Part shown: piece after piece, positions 45,270-56,486 of the stretch
Numbering within the stretch: the stretch's first letter is position 1
Layout of the letters: each line of letters begins with the position of its first letter
NCBI RefSeq assembly: GCF_028583425.1
Contig: NC_072807.1
Coordinates: forward strand, 35,221,001-35,285,000
From: Eublepharis macularius
Taxonomy: Eukaryota > Chordata > Lepidosauria > Squamata > Eublepharidae
DNA length: 64,000 nucleotides
Direction: 5' to 3'
The notes under the pieces: generated by a model
Databases searched by the model: none
What the model saw: only the letters and a program-made list of their open reading frames with translations
Told to the model about the DNA's origin: nothing
Position numbers and translations under genes: made by a program

Positions 45270-45680
45270 CCTTGATGGGACAGCAGTGGGACAGCAGTGG
45301 GACAGCAGGTAGCAGCCAGGCAGCTCTCCATTATGGTTGGATACAATGCCAACAGAGGGTCCCTCCTTCTAACTTCCAGCGTCCATGGGTGATGCTACAT
45401 GCTGGAGGACAGAAGCGGCCAGGCACTATCTATTATGGTTGAGGACCCCTCCTTTCATCTTCCAGTGGCCATCGATGGTTCTATCAGTGGAGGACAGAAG
45501 CAGCCAAGCTCTCTCCAATATGGTTATGGATCCTCCTTCCAGCTTCCAGTGACCATCAATGGTTTTACTAGTGGGAGGACAGGAAGAGCTAGACACCTTT
45601 TGTAATGCTTGGGTCTGGCTTCAGTTGAGGGCCCCTTTCCTCTACTTCTATCAGTGGGGGCTACCAGTACTTCCAGGAAG
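45270..45680 (+). repeat. Diverged minisatellite, ~85-bp period
   Basis: Copies of CTTCCAG start at 45373, 45459 and 45543, with GGAGGACAGAAGC and TATGGTT kept in each. The period is 84-86 bp, and a fourth partial unit lies to the left. At the left edge (about 45274-45308) GGGACAGCAGT is reiterated. Confidence 0.7.
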
Positions 45681-45724
45681 CTGCCAGGCACCCTTCTATA
45701 ATTTCTGGAGCTAGTTCACCTCCA

Positions 45725-45845
45725 CGAACACTTTTATTGAACTTTAATCTCTTTCATATAGTTTGTTTTAAAATTTATATGAGTTACTTTGGCAGCTAGG
45801 TTTGGGTGCAAAGCAGGATAAAATATAGAAAATACACAAACAAAT
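45725..45845 (+). repeat. LINE 3' end
   Basis: TTTTATTGAACTTTAATC followed by a GAGTTACTTTGGCAGC segment and AAAATATAGAAAATAC. Same 3' type as 12395. Confidence 0.45.
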
Positions 45846-46244
45846 AGCTATGGCCCTTAACGTCAAAACACGCTTTTGTCTTATATCCAAAATACAGATT
45901 TTCCTCTCTTCATGTATTTCCTATATTCACTCTTCTTATAATGAGCCCAAGGAGCCTCAAGTGTTACACCTATTTTCTGCTGTAAAACATTGTAGAGAAA
46001 ATAGTACCGTCCACTCTGACGGGCAGAGGGTCTCAGGTAGAGAAACATATTTGTCAACAACTACCTGATATCCTTTCGCTGGAAATGGCGGGGAGGACAC
46101 CTGGGACCTTCTGAATACCAAGTGGATGTATTATTTATTCATCATTTCTCCATCCTTCAAGGAGCTTAGTACATGATTCCTTCCCTTCTTAATTTTATCC
46201 TCACTACAACCCTGCAAATGGACGAGAGGCCAAAAAATGAGGGA

Positions 46245-46425
46245 TGAAAGGTGTACCCTGATCTCGTCAGATCTCAGAAGCTATGCAGGGTTGGCGCCGG
46301 TTGGTACTTGGATGAGAGACCACCAAGGAACCCCAGGGTTGCTACACAGAGGCAGGCACTGGCAATCCCCCTTGCAGGGGTCGCCGTAAGTCAATTGTGA
46401 CTTGACAGCAGCCACATCCATACAT
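46245..46425 (+). repeat. 5S-rRNA-derived SINE
   Basis: The head has CTGATCTCGTCAGATCTCAG, TTGGTACTTGGATGAGAGAC and a body ending AGTCAATTGTGACTTGACAG. The 5S-like stretch is clear. Confidence 0.7.
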
Positions 46426-46929
46426 AAGAAAGACTTTGAGCGAGGGTTTTAATCCCAATCTCAATGTTTGAAGTCCCGCACTCCAAACATGACACCACAC
46501 CGACACTTCATGCTTCCCAATGATGCATCACATTTGTAAAAATCAACAACAAAGTCGTCCGGGGTCAAGGTATTCCACATTTGAAAGAGGTTCTCCAGGT
46601 GCTATTTTTCAGGGTTCAAGAAGATAGCGTACTAGCCAGTTTCCGAGGACAAACAAAACAGCGTGTTCCCCCACTCCTGAACCGAGCAAAATAACTGCTA
46701 GTAACACAGGTTGCCAAGACTTCCCTCTGTACTGATTTCAATTAGAGATTGCACCTTAACTTTAGATGGTGCGTTTGATATTGTCAGTTCCAAAGCTGTC
46801 TTGTAATGGTTGTTTTTCAGATTACAGTGTCCAAAGGCGAATGCTTGTCCTATTTCCCACCTTACAGTCGACAAAATAAGTCTGAACTCATGAAGCTAGC
46901 ACACAACAAAGACTGTACTGCAGAAATGG

Positions 46930-47255
46930 CATCTTGCTTGTGGAATGTCCTCTCCCTTGAGACTCGCCTGGCGCCTTTGTCGCTCTCTTTTAGGCGCCAG
47001 GCCAAAATGCTTCTCTTCACCCAGGCTTTTAATTAACGGCTTGAGCTTTTAACACTAGTTTAGTCTGGAAGTTGTTGTTTTATAAAATCTGTGGTTTGTT
47101 TTTATGACCTGATTTTATGATGGGCTGGGGTTTTTAATATAGGATTCTAATCTCTTTTAAGTTTTTGTTTTGATTTTTTTAAAAATATTGTAAGCTGTCT
47201 TGGGTAGATTTCCTGGAGAGGCAGCATAGACATTTTCTAAATAAATAAATATTCT
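46930..47255 (+). repeat. LINE 3' end
   Basis: A coding-like remnant near 46940-47000 (TTAGGCGCCAGGCCAAAATG) is followed by an AT-rich 3' UTR. It ends TAAGCTGTCTTGGGTAG with an (AAATA)n tail. Probably an L2- or CR1-like element. Confidence 0.5.
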
Positions 47256-47554
47256 TATGGTGTTGGCTTCCCCAATACAATAGATACAGTGAAGCCTCTT
47301 AAAAATATACGGCTCCTCGTTAACCCCAGCAATCTAATCTAGATTGTATGAGGGATTTTACTGAATTTTGTGACAACTCTGGTTTTCTTTAAAAGCTTTA
47401 AGTTCCTCCTTTTTCGTTCCTTCATACTCAGGGTGGTTTTGTGACTTGACCATATTAACAACACTTTACAGAAATAATGCCTGGTTCTGCAGCTACAGCA
47501 TATAAAATAATATAATATGAATATGCCAAATAATATCACAAACGGAGATAGGAA

Positions 47555-47627
47555 GCTGCTGGCGAAATGTCAGGAACTACAATGCCAAGAACACGGCAAT
47601 ACAGCCCGGAAAACCCACAACAACCAT
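47555..47627 (+). mobile_element. 5'-truncated retroposon with 12-bp target duplication
   Basis: Exact duplication CGGAGATAGGAA at 47543-47554 and 47628-47639. Only the last 73 bp of the family at 5158-5407 is present. The 3' end is AACCCACAACAACCAT. Confidence 0.82.
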
Positions 47628-47682
47628 CGGAGATAGGAAACATGGCAAAGCAAATAGAGGGTGATGGCACGGACGAAAATGG

Positions 47683-47721
<39 letters not shown>

Positions 47722-47731
47722 AACAAACAAA
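47683..47731. repeat. (TC)n(AC)n microsatellite
   Basis: About 9 TC units followed by about 10 AC units and an AAAC tail. Confidence 0.9.
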
Positions 47732-47989
47732 AGAAAGAGTGCATATTCATACATCCCTCAAGTAAATCCAACAGCTGGTCCTTGACCTGTATATGCTCCT
47801 ACTGGGTAGTTCAACATTGCTAAAGATGTCATGTTAATTACTCATGCTTTAATTCAGAAAAGTTTTACCTATGTGTTTGGCTTTACGCTAGTTTTCAAAT
47901 TTGTGGCTACCACACCCAATTGTATTCTGTTTTTCATTGGATGTCCCAACTGCTGATTATATTGTATTTTTGCTGCGAATGTCCCAGCT

Positions 47990-48085
47990 ATTGATTATAT
48001 CGTATTTCCTTCCACTATGTAATCGGCCTTGGATCTCAAAGAGAAAGGTGGACTATAAATAACAACAGCAACAATAACAATATTC
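47990..48085 (+). repeat. LINE 3' end
   Basis: CCACTATGTAATCGGCCTTG then AAAGGTGGACTATAAATAAC and a CAACAA tail. It provides the uninterrupted version of the sequence split at 41958. Confidence 0.5.
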
Positions 48086-48170
48086 TTGTTCCAGTTCTGA
48101 AACTTGAAACATTGACTCTTTGTAATGCAGCATGTGCAAACCAATTCCAATGGGATTTCAAACATGGAGT

Positions 48171-48312
48171 GATTCCACACATGTTGGATAATGAGCTTCC
48201 AATCCTCTTTATAGATCATTTGGAACAGACTTTTTCATGTGCGGAACAAAAAATCCACCTCAAACGATTGATAAAGTGCATTGAAAGCGCATTATCCAAC
48301 ATGTGCGGAATC
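48171..48312. mobile_element. Palindromic MITE
   Basis: Arms GATTCCACACATGTTGGATA and the complement of CCAACATGTGCGGAATC. Same family as 61877-62016. No target duplication defined. Confidence 0.7.
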
Positions 48313-48517
48313 TTCCATGCCGCAAACGGTCATATGGGATCCATAGAAGAAGGATGCCATGGGCTCTGCCACCAGCCCTAGATACAAAGGTTGCAAAGAG
48401 GCTGTTTCTAGGTCAAGGACTGCCAGAGAAAGAGCAGCCAAAGGGTTCTTGATTCCCTTGGCCATGCCAGAAAGGACAGTTTGTTCAACTACCAGATTGC
48501 TGAAAAGAGGATAAAGG

Positions 48518-48742
48518 TAAGATTACCAACTTGGGGGTGGGGGGAAGGCTGGAGTTCTCTTGAATTACAACTGGATCTACAAATGATAGAGATCAGTTCT
48601 CCTGGAGGAAATGGCAGCTTTGGAGGGTGGACTCTATGGCATCTTGCCTCTGTTGAGCTCCTTCTCCTCCCCAAATTCCACCTTTTCCAAGCACTGCTCC
48701 CAAATCTTGAGAAATTTCCCAAGCTGGTGTTAGCAACCCTAG
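48518..48742 (+). mobile_element. hAT-type MITE (TAGGGTTGCC family), diverged
   Basis: The left end TAAGATTACCAACTTGGGG and right end TGTTAGCAACCCTA flank the usual GATAGAGATCAGTTCTCC and GCTTTGGAGGGTGG segments. Confidence 0.6.
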
Positions 48743-48789
48743 GTAGAAAGCACAGTGTCTTCTGACTACCAGCCAGAGGAATAAGACTC

Positions 48790-49990
48790 ATATCGGGCAG
48801 AGTTTTGTAAACTTTTATTTAATCTGTTCTCTGCAACCTGTCAGGAAGACCATCCAAAGTAAGGCAGGTTATCGATCTTTCAAACACATGAAAAATAATA
48901 AACATCTCACTCCCCCCTTCAATCTCTTAGATTGCTCGCACTCTTTCATCTCAATTTTTTTTCTCATACCCCCGTTGCACACGCCTCAATGACCCACCCG
49001 CAAAGAATACGAAATTCTACAAAATGATCAATAAGTAATTGTCAAGGCAGCATTGCATTCCTCAAGTGAAAAGCCCCAGAGACTAGGGGGAGGGGAGATA
49101 AATCAATCTTGCAACATGGGAAAAGGGGGGCAGGTGTCCTCAGCTGCCCCCCTCTCTCCTAATTGTCCCCTTGTCCCTGAGACCATGAGATCCTCTCCGG
49201 ACTACGCAGAGATGTTGTTAATCCTTGGCATGGTATTTTCTAACTCAGGTAAATGACTTGGAGAATTGAATGTTTTGTTCTGCTTGCAAAGGCGGAGAAC
49301 GGGACGGCAGTGGCCTCATCTCCCTTGGGAGATGCTGCAAGTTCCATTACTTGAAGCAAGTGATTTAAAACTAGGTTATATAAAACAATGGAGAATGATA
49401 TTCGGAAAGGGGAGGAAGAGGGAATCTTGCAGGGCCAATGACCCGCTCACTCGCTCGCAGGCACGCCCTGTTAACTGTTCCTTGTTTCCAGGGACACAAT
49501 CTGCTTTCTGGTTCCCATCCCTGGTAAAATGTCTGGCTGTGGTTTTGTCCTCTGGAGGATGCCTGGTAAAAAGGTTATTGGATGTAGGGCTGCTCAAAGT
49601 CACCATGGATTCCTGGTGGAAAAAAACAATCCCTGGGCTCTGTTTCACATTGCAAAAAAACACACACACAAGCCTAGGAGGAAAAGGACTCACCACCAGT
49701 CCTCAGTGGAGCAGAGGAGGAATGAGTCTCTCCAGAAATCCACAGCTACTCACTTTAACCCTTTGCTCAGCTGGAAAACATTGAGAGTTCTCGTTTGCTG
49801 CAGAAGAGCCGTTCCCACGATTGCCAGTCATAGAAAGGGTTAAAATGAACCATTATGGATTCCTAGAGAGGCTTCTAATGTCCCAAGATTGCAGACCTTT
49901 GTTCAGTGAGAGCATGAGAGCAAGGCAAGGCAGGTAGGCCACAGCTTCTTGGGCCCCTGGGGCAACCTAGGCAATTTTGTATCCCCAGTT
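48790..49990. other. Stretch without recognised gene or repeat
   Basis: Open frame 49266-49784 (172 codons) has no domain, no splice support and low-complexity surroundings. Treated as non-coding. Confidence 0.4.
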
Positions 49991-49995
49991 CCCCT

Positions 49996-50105
49996 TCCAC
50001 TGGCCCAATCTGGATGCAAAATAGTAAGGAGTCCAGTAGCACCATTACAACTAACCAACTTTATTGTAGCATAAGCTTTCATGAACCACAGCTCTCTTCA
50101 TCAGA
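49996..50105 (+). mobile_element. Retroposon fragment (left arm only)
   Basis: GAGTCCAGTAGCACCATTAC to CTCTCTTCATCAGATGCAT. It is the left half of the foldback family. Confidence 0.55.
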
Positions 50106-50109
50106 TGCA

Positions 50110-51470
50110 TGGATGGTTACCACAAGGCAGACAGCAACTCTGTGTGGCTGTTTCAGATTCGGAAAACTGGGTGTGGGTGGAAGGATCAAGCCCACTGCCC
50201 CTTACACGCTGGGACCGGTCTGAACTGGGCTACCACATGGTGGCTATTTTCTAAGAAAAACCGCTTGTCTCCTCCAAATATGGAATCCAATGCAAATGGA
50301 AAGCAGTCCCTTCCAGAAGTCCTAGGGTTAGAGAATGATCCTGCATGGGAGGTGGGGCAGGATTACAGGGGGAAGTCTCAGTCCGATCTACCCATGCTCA
50401 CCAGAATGTATACCTACTATTCTCTCTGCACAAATGGGATCCCAGCTTTTTCCAGGGCATCCAAATGTGTAGCAAGAGCTCTGTGCACACACATCCTATA
50501 CATTTGTTCCAACAAATGACTGTAGGATCGAGATGGAGTTTGCAGCTACAGTCCGTCTCCGTCATATTTATTCTCCAACGACTGGCTCCCTGGGGTAAAT
50601 TTACTGTGTGTTTTTCCGACTTGCAAATGCCCTTCAAAACATGCTGCTGAAAACATGCTGGTCAATTTCTGCTGGAAATTCAGGAACTCGTCTTTTATTG
50701 TAATGTGTGAATGGGGACGATACCCTCAGGGGAAAAAAAAGCATCTGTAGTGTAGGCGAGTTTGTCCGTCTCATCCTTGGGTACTTTTTGTGATCCGCTG
50801 TGCCCAATGAAAGTGAAATGGATGAATTTTCCAGCTGATGTTGCATAAACCTTAACTCCTGGGCGAGAGCCCTTCTCTGCCTATGATTGAAGGGTTCAGT
50901 CTTGTGTCACTTCCATTTTTGCTGCTAAGGTGAGCAAGATAACCATCTCCTACTGAGAAAACAGGAGGCCACTTTTTACCTGTGCATTGCGCATCACCTG
51001 CCATGCCCTCAAGGGAAGATTATCCTCTTAAGCCAGTGTTTATCTGATAAAGCACATTCAGTCCCTTTCTTTAAGTGTATGTATGCTCTGTGGAATCTTG
51101 CGGCGGGGCTTTTCTGGGGTTATACCATTGCGGGGAGGGGTTGAATAGTTTCCCTCCCTTGTGCCAAAGAAATCCCTGCTCTTTGATGTGTGGCTTCACG
51201 ATGCAAACTTACCAACCCATGGTTGGATGCAAAGGCATTTGTAACGTACCTTTTGGCATGACACACAGGTAGCGCACATTTTTAATGGGTTCAAAGAAAT
51301 GATGAATTGCACAGCCGATGAGCCGATCGGAATGATCCATGGTCCCATTTTTATAACAATGTTCACATTGTGAGATAGCCTTGCCGTCTACAGTCTATTG
51401 AATTGATAGACATCTACAGTCTATTGAATTGATTGGTACCAATCAATTCATTGGTAGTCTATTGAATTGA
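50110..51470. other. Stretch without recognised gene or repeat
   Basis: The TACAGTCTATTGAATTGAT motif near 51390-51475 is repeated three or so times. Nothing else is recognised. Confidence 0.4.
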
Positions 51471-51478
51471 TTGGTAGG

Positions 51479-51799
51479 GTTGCCGGTCCCCGAGGGGGCA
51501 GGAGATCCCCCACTCCCAGCCTCCGCCCCTTGGATGGTGAGGGGAAAGGCATGGAAATGGGCCTCCCAAGGTGCTCTTCCGGCACGGTGACGTCATTCCC
51601 GGAACATCATTGCAAAGGCCCCAAGAGTTCTCCTGGGCTTCTTGCTGGGAGAATTCTTAAAGTATCGGCCTCTTAGGGGCCCAGATTGGCCCAGTGTGAA
51701 ACCTGGGAGCTCTCCCGGGGCTTGCCTGATGAGTTCAGTCCAGAGGTGACATCATCGCACTGTGTTGGGAGCGCATGGAGTGCAAGGATCTCCTGCTAG
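51479..51799 (+). repeat. Dispersed repeat, shares 126 bp with 52588-52714
   Basis: It starts GGTTGCCGGTCCCCGAGG and contains GCAAAGGCCCCAAGAG to TGATGAGTTCA, which recurs at 52588-52714. It is probably a non-autonomous element of unknown class. Confidence 0.5.
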
Positions 51800-52498
51800 T
51801 AGGGTTGCCAGCCTCCAGGTAGTTCTGTGAATAGCTTGATGGAGTCATGAGTGTTTAAACGAATTATGGTGACCATTCGGATAGACATTATTGCCTGATG
51901 AAGTAATACTTTATGAAACGGGTAGTGAAAATTGCTGGCTAACACCCGTAGCTGAAGGCTGCAGAATCTATTGGGCTCCAGCACACACGTTGTCTTCTAG
52001 ATTTGGAGGCCACCTTTGGGCCATTGCGCAATATACTTGAATATTAATTCTCATGGACTCATCTATCTCTGTGCTTGAGGACTTGGCTACGGTTGTTCAT
52101 TAAACGTTATAGGAATTATTTGTATAGCACTGAGCACTGTTGCACTTTGAATTAATATAAATACCAAAAAAAAAATTATTCAAAATCATTTATTGAAAAT
52201 TGTGACCGTGTAGTTTCTATACACCGGCGTTTTTGGTTGTGTCTACGGTCTTGTTGCTGGTGTGCCCTGTATTGTAGTTAGCCTCCAGGTAGTGGCTGGA
52301 GATCTCCCGGAATTACAACTGGTCTCCAGGCCAAGGAGATCAGTTCACCTGGAGAAAATGGCTACTTTTGGGGATGGGCTCTATTGAATTATGCCAAGCC
52401 AAGGTCCTTTCCCTCCCCAAACCCCACTTTCTCCAGGTTTCTCCAGGTTTCACCCTCCAGATCTCCAGGAATTTCCCAACTTGGAGCTGGCAACCCTA
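51800..52498 (+). mobile_element. hAT-type MITE split by a 457-bp retroposon
   Basis: The left end TAGGGTTGCCAGCCTCCAGG (51800-51819) and the rest from 52280 to GAGCTGGCAACCCTA (52498) form one element. The 13-bp duplication AGCCTCCAGGTAG marks the interrupting insertion. The MITE itself has no clear target duplication. Confidence 0.7.
51823..52279 (+). mobile_element. Retroposon of unknown family with 13-bp target duplication
   Basis: Exact duplication AGCCTCCAGGTAG at 51810-51822 and 52280-52292. The 457-bp interior contains CCTGATGAAGTAATACTTT and an A run near 52165-52175. No known family recognised. The variable-length target duplication suggests target-primed insertion. Confidence 0.7.
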
Positions 52499-52587
52499 CA
52501 CAGAAAACTACTGGCTGGGTTCAGGCTGAGGCCTTGCACTCTGGATTGGGAAATTCCTGGAGATTTGGGTGTGGGGCCTGGGGAGAA

Positions 52588-52714
52588 TGCAAAGGCCCCA
52601 AGAGTGCTCCTGGGCTTTGTGCTGGGAGAATTCTTAAAGTATCGGCCTCTTAGGGGCCCAAATTGGCCCAGTGTGAAACCTGGGAGCTCTCCCAGGGCCT
52701 TCCTGATGAGTTCA
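52588..52714 (+). repeat. Second copy of the 126-bp repeat segment
   Basis: Matches 51611-51736 with few differences, including TTCTTAAAGTATCGGCCTCT. It is continued after the MITE at 52913 (AGTCTCAGAAGTGACGTC). Confidence 0.65.
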
Positions 52715-52910
52715 GGGCCAAGCTACAAGTGACGGATGGCACTTGAACGGCAAGTGAACAGACTCACGTGTATTCCTCCCTGTTCACTTGCACTCCACTT
52801 GCACTCCACTCAATCGCTGTGATCGAGTGGAGCGCAAGTGAACAGGGAGGAATACACGTGAGTCTGTTCACTTGCCGTTCAAGTGCCATTCATCACTTGT
52901 AGCTTGGCCC
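52715..52910. mobile_element. Palindromic (foldback) MITE
   Basis: Arms start GGGCCAAGCTACAAGTGACG and meet at the centre ATCGCTGTGATCGAG. It is related to 13649 and 37879 but longer. It interrupts the repeat that is continuous at 51479-51799. Confidence 0.75.
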
Positions 52911-53393
52911 ATAGTCTCAGAAGTGACGTCATTGCACTGCGCTGGAAGCACATGTGCAAGGATCCCCTGCAAGTGAATGCTGGGTTCCCCTGCCTCCCAC
53001 TGGGAGGGTAAGGAGACCTAGTGACCCTAGCTGACACCCCATTTTTCTGTGTACAGGGAGTTTTTCTTTGGAACATTCAAGCAGGCCCCTTCCCCCCACT
53101 CCCACATCCTTCAACAAGCTGAATGGTTCCATTCAAGAAAGATGTGGTTCGGCAGAATCTATGAGCCAGCTTTGGGCAAACAGATAACTTAACAGGTCCA
53201 TTGTACCACGAATCTGTAATGTTCTGTTTAGTTTCAAGAGTCATTTCAAAACGGCACGTGCACATTCTTTAGGCATATGGCTACTTAGGTTTCTTAGGCT
53301 CCCTTGGAGAAAGAGGTCTTCAAATTTAATTTGCTTAGATGAGCATTTCCAAGCTTTGGATGGGGTCCAGACTGAGTATTCCAGTGGAAGAAT

Positions 53394-53602
53394 CAGAGGA
53401 ATTAGACGTGTTAGTCTGTAGTTGCAAAATAGTAAAGAATCCAGTAGCACCTTTAAGACTAACCAATTTTATTGTTGCATAAGCTTTTGAAAATCACAGC
53501 TCTCTTCATCAGATGCATCTGATGAAGAGAATTGTGGTTCTCGAAAGCTTATGCTATAATAAAGTTGGTTAGCCGTCAAGGTGCTACTGGACTCTTTACT
53601 AT
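53394..53602 (+). mobile_element. Foldback retroposon with 11-bp target duplication
   Basis: Exact duplication AGTGGAAGAAT at 53383-53393 and 53603-53613. Inverted arms around CATCAGATGCATCTGATG. Right end GCTACTGGACTCTTTACT. Confidence 0.8.
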
Positions 53603-53839
53603 AGTGGAAGAATGGAACTTTTCTGCCTCCCGGACCAGGAACTCTAAGGAATGAGGAGATCACCAAATGGAAGGGGAATTGGTAGGAATTGCCAATTTAT
53701 CAGTGGAAATTGCCATCGTATGATTGGTCCATCTAATTTAGTACTGTCTGATTCACAGTACTTCTCAGGGGAAGGTAGTCCCCCGCCCCCCAACTGGATA
53801 CCCTGAACTGTCTCTTGCCCCCTCAGTTATTATGTGGCA

Positions 53840-54075
53840 GAATAAATAATAGTAAATAATAATAACTGCACTCATATACTGCTCTTCTAGACAGATTAGT
53901 GATGCACTCAGAGCAGTAAGCAAAGTGTTGTTATTATCCCCACAATACAGCTGGGGGGCTGGGCTGAGAGGAGACGCTGACCCAAGGGCACCTGCAGAGC
54001 TCATGGCTGGAGTGGGATTCAAACCATCAGAGAGCTGATTCACAGCCCAACCACTTAACCACTACATTGGGGTAA
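53840..54075 (-). repeat. tRNA-derived SINE
   Basis: Same family as 10378-10640, with an AAT-rich tail at the left, CTGCTCTTCTAGACAGATTAG and a head ending CCACTTAACCACTACATTGG. Confidence 0.62.
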
Positions 54076-54389
54076 ACCTTTAATGTCACCAAAAATGTTA
54101 CTTGTATATCATCCAAGACTTAGTGTCTTCTGAATCTGAGGAAGATGGGGAAGACTCTACACAGAAGGCAGAGTTGCCAAGACCCAAGTCTAGAAGAGCC
54201 ACTGAATATCCACTAAAATGATATTAGACTTGGGGGAACTGATTACAAACTCCCATTTGGTCTTCCACCCAGGACTGAAAAGGTAGCAGCAATTCCTTTC
54301 TCTCTCAGACTTTCCTCTACTGTGTGAGAGCAATCATAGCGACCTACTTTAGAGATTCTTATAATGTGACTCTGATTATGTGCAAGAAG

Positions 54390-54440
54390 AGCTCTAAAGT
54401 GCTATACAAATGCAAAATATTATTGTTATTGTTTATCACC
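54390..54440 (+). repeat. Retroposon tail-like sequence
   Basis: AAAGTGCTATACAAATGC followed by ATTATTGTTATTG resembles a SINE or LINE tail. No body is seen. Confidence 0.35.
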
Positions 54441-56480
54441 CTTTTCCCAGGCCCGATGCCTATTTTATGGCAACATGGTGGTGAATGGGATCTGAATGAA
54501 AGTTTGAATGAGCTGTTGAGAAGTTCATTTAAGCCTCTGATGGGCTGGCCTTGGAGGGCTTTTCCACCCACACGCAATCGGCTCCAACTGTATTTTGCAG
54601 TCTCAGAAGAGATCTGAAGCAGTCATTCTGGCAGGTTTCTCCACTTCTCCTTAATTGTTTGGAGGAGTGTAAATGGGAACAGAGTGGCTGTATATTCCAC
54701 CAGCAGTTTGAATGGAACTAGGAAGAAATGAAAGAGAAGCGAGGGTTATCCTGAGCAACGTTCTTTGAGGCGGATGGGATAGCAAAACCAGGCAGACCTT
54801 TCACCAACTTTGCCATATCCTGTATCCTATGGTGCTGGATACCAGGTGGAAACATGATGTTTGAAAGCACCCCCGCCGGGCCAGTCTGATTGCAGACTAG
54901 TCGCCTTGTGTCAGAATGCTTTCTTTTGTGCAAAAATTAGACCCAGTCCTCCGAAGTCTTAGTTTGCAGCTGTCCAGGGAAGGACAGCCATCTTGTTTTG
55001 AACTGAAATCTAACAACTTCAAGTATTTGAAGAGCTGTCGATAGAGGACAGAGCGGAGTTGTTTTCTGTTGCACCAGAGAATCGGACCAAAAACAAAGGG
55101 TTAAAATTAAAGCAAGTGGCGAAGTGATACAATGGGCTCTGCCATTTCAGACTATAGGGGCAGGATTACAAAGCTTTGGTTGTTCCCTGTCAGTGGAAAA
55201 CTAGTCCTAGTGTGAGTGAACTATTTTCTCCTCAATATTCTCAGTATATTTCCAGGATGTTTTTACCCAGGGCGTGGCCTGAAATGGTACAGGCCACTCT
55301 ACCACTTCAGAATCCTAGCACCTCAATCAACTATGTATTGGGAAGGCCACACAACCTCCAAGGTACATTCAAGAAAACTCCACACCAAAAAGTCTCCTGC
55401 AGACACAAACAAGTGGTTAGTTCCAACGTGTCTCCAGGTGGAACACTGAATTTAGCAGTCAACCTTACCAGCATGTCCAACAGAATCACAGAGAGAGTCA
55501 CAGCTACCAGTAATATGAGTGGGAAAACTGCTTCTTTTACCGAAAACGAGTCTGCATTAGTTATATTTAATTTATATATAGAGAGAACGATTCTGCCAGA
55601 TTCATTTTGCGCTCTCGTGGCACGTCTCCTAAAATAACCTTCTAATTAATGCGAAGCCATTTTAATTATGCAAAAGGTTGATGTCGTATCGGTCATACCG
55701 CAGCTTTGGAGTGGGATTGCGCCAGTAATAACACACGACAGGCCAAGCACTCCTCAACTGGCGCAAATTGCTCCATTTTATCAGGCTGTTTATCGGTACA
55801 CAACATCCTTAAAGCCACAGTTATCACCCTTCGTGCATTTCAGACAGACCGTTGCGGCAGTGATAACGCAGCTCCTTCGATAACTCAGAGTCATGGAAGG
55901 CGCTCCAGACCGACGTGGCCGCAATGCTAGCGATGACAGGAAGCCTCGATAGGGCTTGATTAACTCGACGTTGCAAGCACAACCAGATTACTGGCAGCGC
56001 GGGGAAAGTCTTAAAGTCATCTTGATAACATTGTTGTGTGTGTCACCAGGCGGAGAGCAATACCGCCACAATGCTGAGACACCCCAGTGAGAGATTCCAT
56101 TGGAAAATCAAGGAAGGGACAAGTGTGGCTCTGGAGACAAGGGAGATGTGAACAGATAGGCTGGTGAAGGGTCAAGTGGATGCTACACCCATACGGCAAT
56201 TGGTCAACTTGGAGGAAACTGACACAGATTCTGTGATAACATCTGGAGGTATGGAGAAGGTGCTCTGTGCCTAAACTGATGAACCTGAGGGCTTTCAATG
56301 AAACTGATGGGCAATTGATTCAGGAAGCCCACCTTCACTCAGTAAGTAGATTGGGGGCGGGGGGGGGGTTATTGCCAATGGATGTAGTAATGGCCACTAG
56401 TACAAATGGCTTTAAAAGCGGATTGGAAGAAAGGCCCATCAGTGGCTACTAACCACAGTGACCAACAGGAACCTCCATGT
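54440..56480. other. Mostly single-copy stretch with candidate conserved segment
   Basis: The 55560-55960 part has AT-rich homeodomain-like sites (TAATTAATGC, TTTAATTATGCAAAA) next to CpG-bearing sequence. No gene recognised. Confidence 0.4.
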
Positions 56481-56486
56481 TTTGAG

